Below, piece after piece: positions 16,510 through 16,937 of a DNA stretch of 16,937 nt (within the stretch, counting starts at the first letter, position 1; every line of letters begins with the position of its first letter). The notes under the pieces were generated by a model. It made no database searches. It was not told the DNA's origin and was given only the letters and a program-made list of their open reading frames with translations. The translations under genes and the position numbers were made by a program. This DNA is from Gammaproteobacteria bacterium (GTDB lineage Bacteria; Pseudomonadota; Gammaproteobacteria; UBA6429). Where the stretch lies: the NCBI GenBank assembly GCA_003232015.1, contig QIKU01000279.1, positions 1-16,937 on the forward strand, written 5' to 3'.

Positions 16510-16520
16510 GTAAATACTTG
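16507..16520. repeat. Perfect palindrome CAAGTA-AA-TACTTG
   Basis: Six-base arms separated by two bases lie at the -35 of the candidate cysG promoter, in the region shared with the divergent antitoxin gene. The size fits a dimeric regulator site. No regulator can be named. Confidence 0.4.
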
Positions 16521-16604
16521 ATATATAACCCAAAAGGAATAGTAAATTAAGTTAACTATCCCATTATCGCGGTACCCAGGAGCACAGCAAACACATCACT
16601 ATCA

Positions 16605-16632
16605 TTGACAATAAGCCAGAAAAATCTATAAT
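16605..16632 (+). promoter_or_regulatory. Perfect-consensus sigma-70 promoter of the antitoxin gene
   Basis: TTGACA (16605-16610) and TATAAT (16627-16632) match consensus at all 12 positions, with a 16-bp spacer. The start point would be about 16639, giving a leader of about 40 nt. A strong core promoter of this kind suits a toxin-antitoxin operon that is held down by its own products. Confidence 0.8.
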
Positions 16633-16649
16633 TCTTACAAATATCTTAC
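16633..16649 (+). repeat. TCTTAC direct repeat at the antitoxin transcription start
   Basis: TCTTAC occurs at 16633-16638 and 16644-16649, with centres 11 bp apart, so both copies face the same side of the helix. They straddle the predicted start point and could be half-sites for autorepression by the AbrB-type protein. The repeat is short and may be chance. Confidence 0.3.
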
Positions 16650-16678
16650 TTATTAAGCATTGAGAAGGACTGAACAAA

Positions 16679-16933
16679 ATGGAAACCACCAGATTATCCA
16701 GCAAAGGCCAGGTCATCATCCCAAAACCTTTGAGAAAAGCCCACCATTGGGAAACGGGGCAAGAATTAGTTGTTATTGATTTAGGCGATGGGATTTTACT
16801 TAAACCAAAGGCGCCTTTTGCAGAAAAGAATATTAGCGATGTTGCCTCTTGTTTAAATTATACCGGCAAAACTAAATCGCTTGACGATATGGAGGAAGCC
16901 ATTTCAAAAGGTGTTAAGGAGCAAAATAAGTGA
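16679..16933 (+). CDS. AbrB/MazE/SpoVT-domain antitoxin, VapB type
   Basis: The 84-residue protein starts METTRLSSKGQVIIPKPLRKA, the swapped-hairpin AbrB-type DNA-binding domain (about 1-45) found in VapB and MazE antitoxins. Residues 25-43 (ETGQELVVIDLGDGILLKP) complete the domain. The C-terminal part (about 50-84) is charged and predicted helical (SLDDMEEAISKGVKEQ), the region that normally binds and blocks the toxin. GAAGGA lies about 9 nt before ATG 16679. The stop TGA overlaps a GTG as GTGA, the usual coupling in toxin-antitoxin pairs. A stand-alone AbrB-like regulator is possible but the overlap argues for a pair. Confidence 0.85.
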   Translation: METTRLSSKGQVIIPKPLRKAHHWETGQELVVIDLGDGILLKPKAPFAEKNISDVASCLNYTGKTKSLDDMEEAISKGVKEQNK

Positions 16934-16937
16934 TTGC
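16930..16937 (+). CDS. Probable start of the toxin gene (PIN-domain VapC type), cut by window edge
   Basis: GTG ATT GC begins at 16930 and overlaps the antitoxin stop by four bases. It would read Met-Ile and the first two bases of an Ala codon, which fits the MIA(L/I)DTN beginning common in VapC PIN-domain ribonucleases. Only eight bases are visible, so this rests on the overlap and on the antitoxin type. Confidence 0.35.

Noticed and set aside
1..16937. CRISPR array, tRNA or rRNA gene, prophage or insertion sequence
   Set aside because: No regular spaced repeats, cloverleaf, transposase or phage genes were seen in either strand.

Overview
The window reads as chromosomal DNA of a mid-GC gammaproteobacterium. 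The support is the conserved gene block fabG-fabD-fabH-plsX-rpmF-yceD / maf / sppA-HAD phosphatase-rluC / rne. Its order matches, from memory, the enteric rne-rluC-yceF-yceD-rpmF-plsX-fabH-fabD-fabG region plus the sppA and HAD genes found at this place in Pseudomonas. The proteins are clearly gammaproteobacterial: RNase E carries catalytic residues at the same numbers as the E. coli enzyme, and there is a fused CysG and an YceF-type Maf. I cannot name the species.

Layout. Positions 1-4451 (minus strand) hold a lipid synthesis and ribosomal operon read yceD-rpmF-plsX-fabH-fabD-fabG, with fabG running off the left edge. Positions 4635-8516 (plus strand) hold a two-subunit pyruvate carboxylase (pycA, pycB) followed by maf. 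Positions 8644-11325 (minus) hold sppA, a Gph-like HAD phosphatase and rluC. Positions 11829-14360 (plus) hold rne, preceded by a 503-nt divergent intergenic region containing a run of hairpins. Positions 14460-16450 (minus) hold a low-molecular-weight protein tyrosine phosphatase and cysG. At the right edge (16679 onward, plus) is an AbrB/VapB-type antitoxin with a perfect-consensus promoter, and the first bases of what is probably its toxin partner.

How the genes work together. PlsX, FabH, FabD and FabG supply phospholipid acyl chains, co-transcribed with ribosomal protein L32 and the rRNA-linked YceD, so growth rate and membrane synthesis are coupled. PycA and PycB make oxaloacetate from pyruvate; they sit between yceD and maf, which are usually adjacent. 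RluC and RNase E are RNA modification and decay enzymes. CysG makes siroheme.

Most of the window is ordinary core genome. The less ordinary parts are non-coding or low-complexity: the divergent yceD/pycA promoter region where both transcripts may be nearly leaderless, the structured rne leader, palindromic REP-like elements between convergent genes, a tandem repeat and hairpin between rpmF and plsX, the N/R/Q/T-rich RNase E tail, and the toxin-antitoxin edge. I did not find a convincing new multi-gene system.
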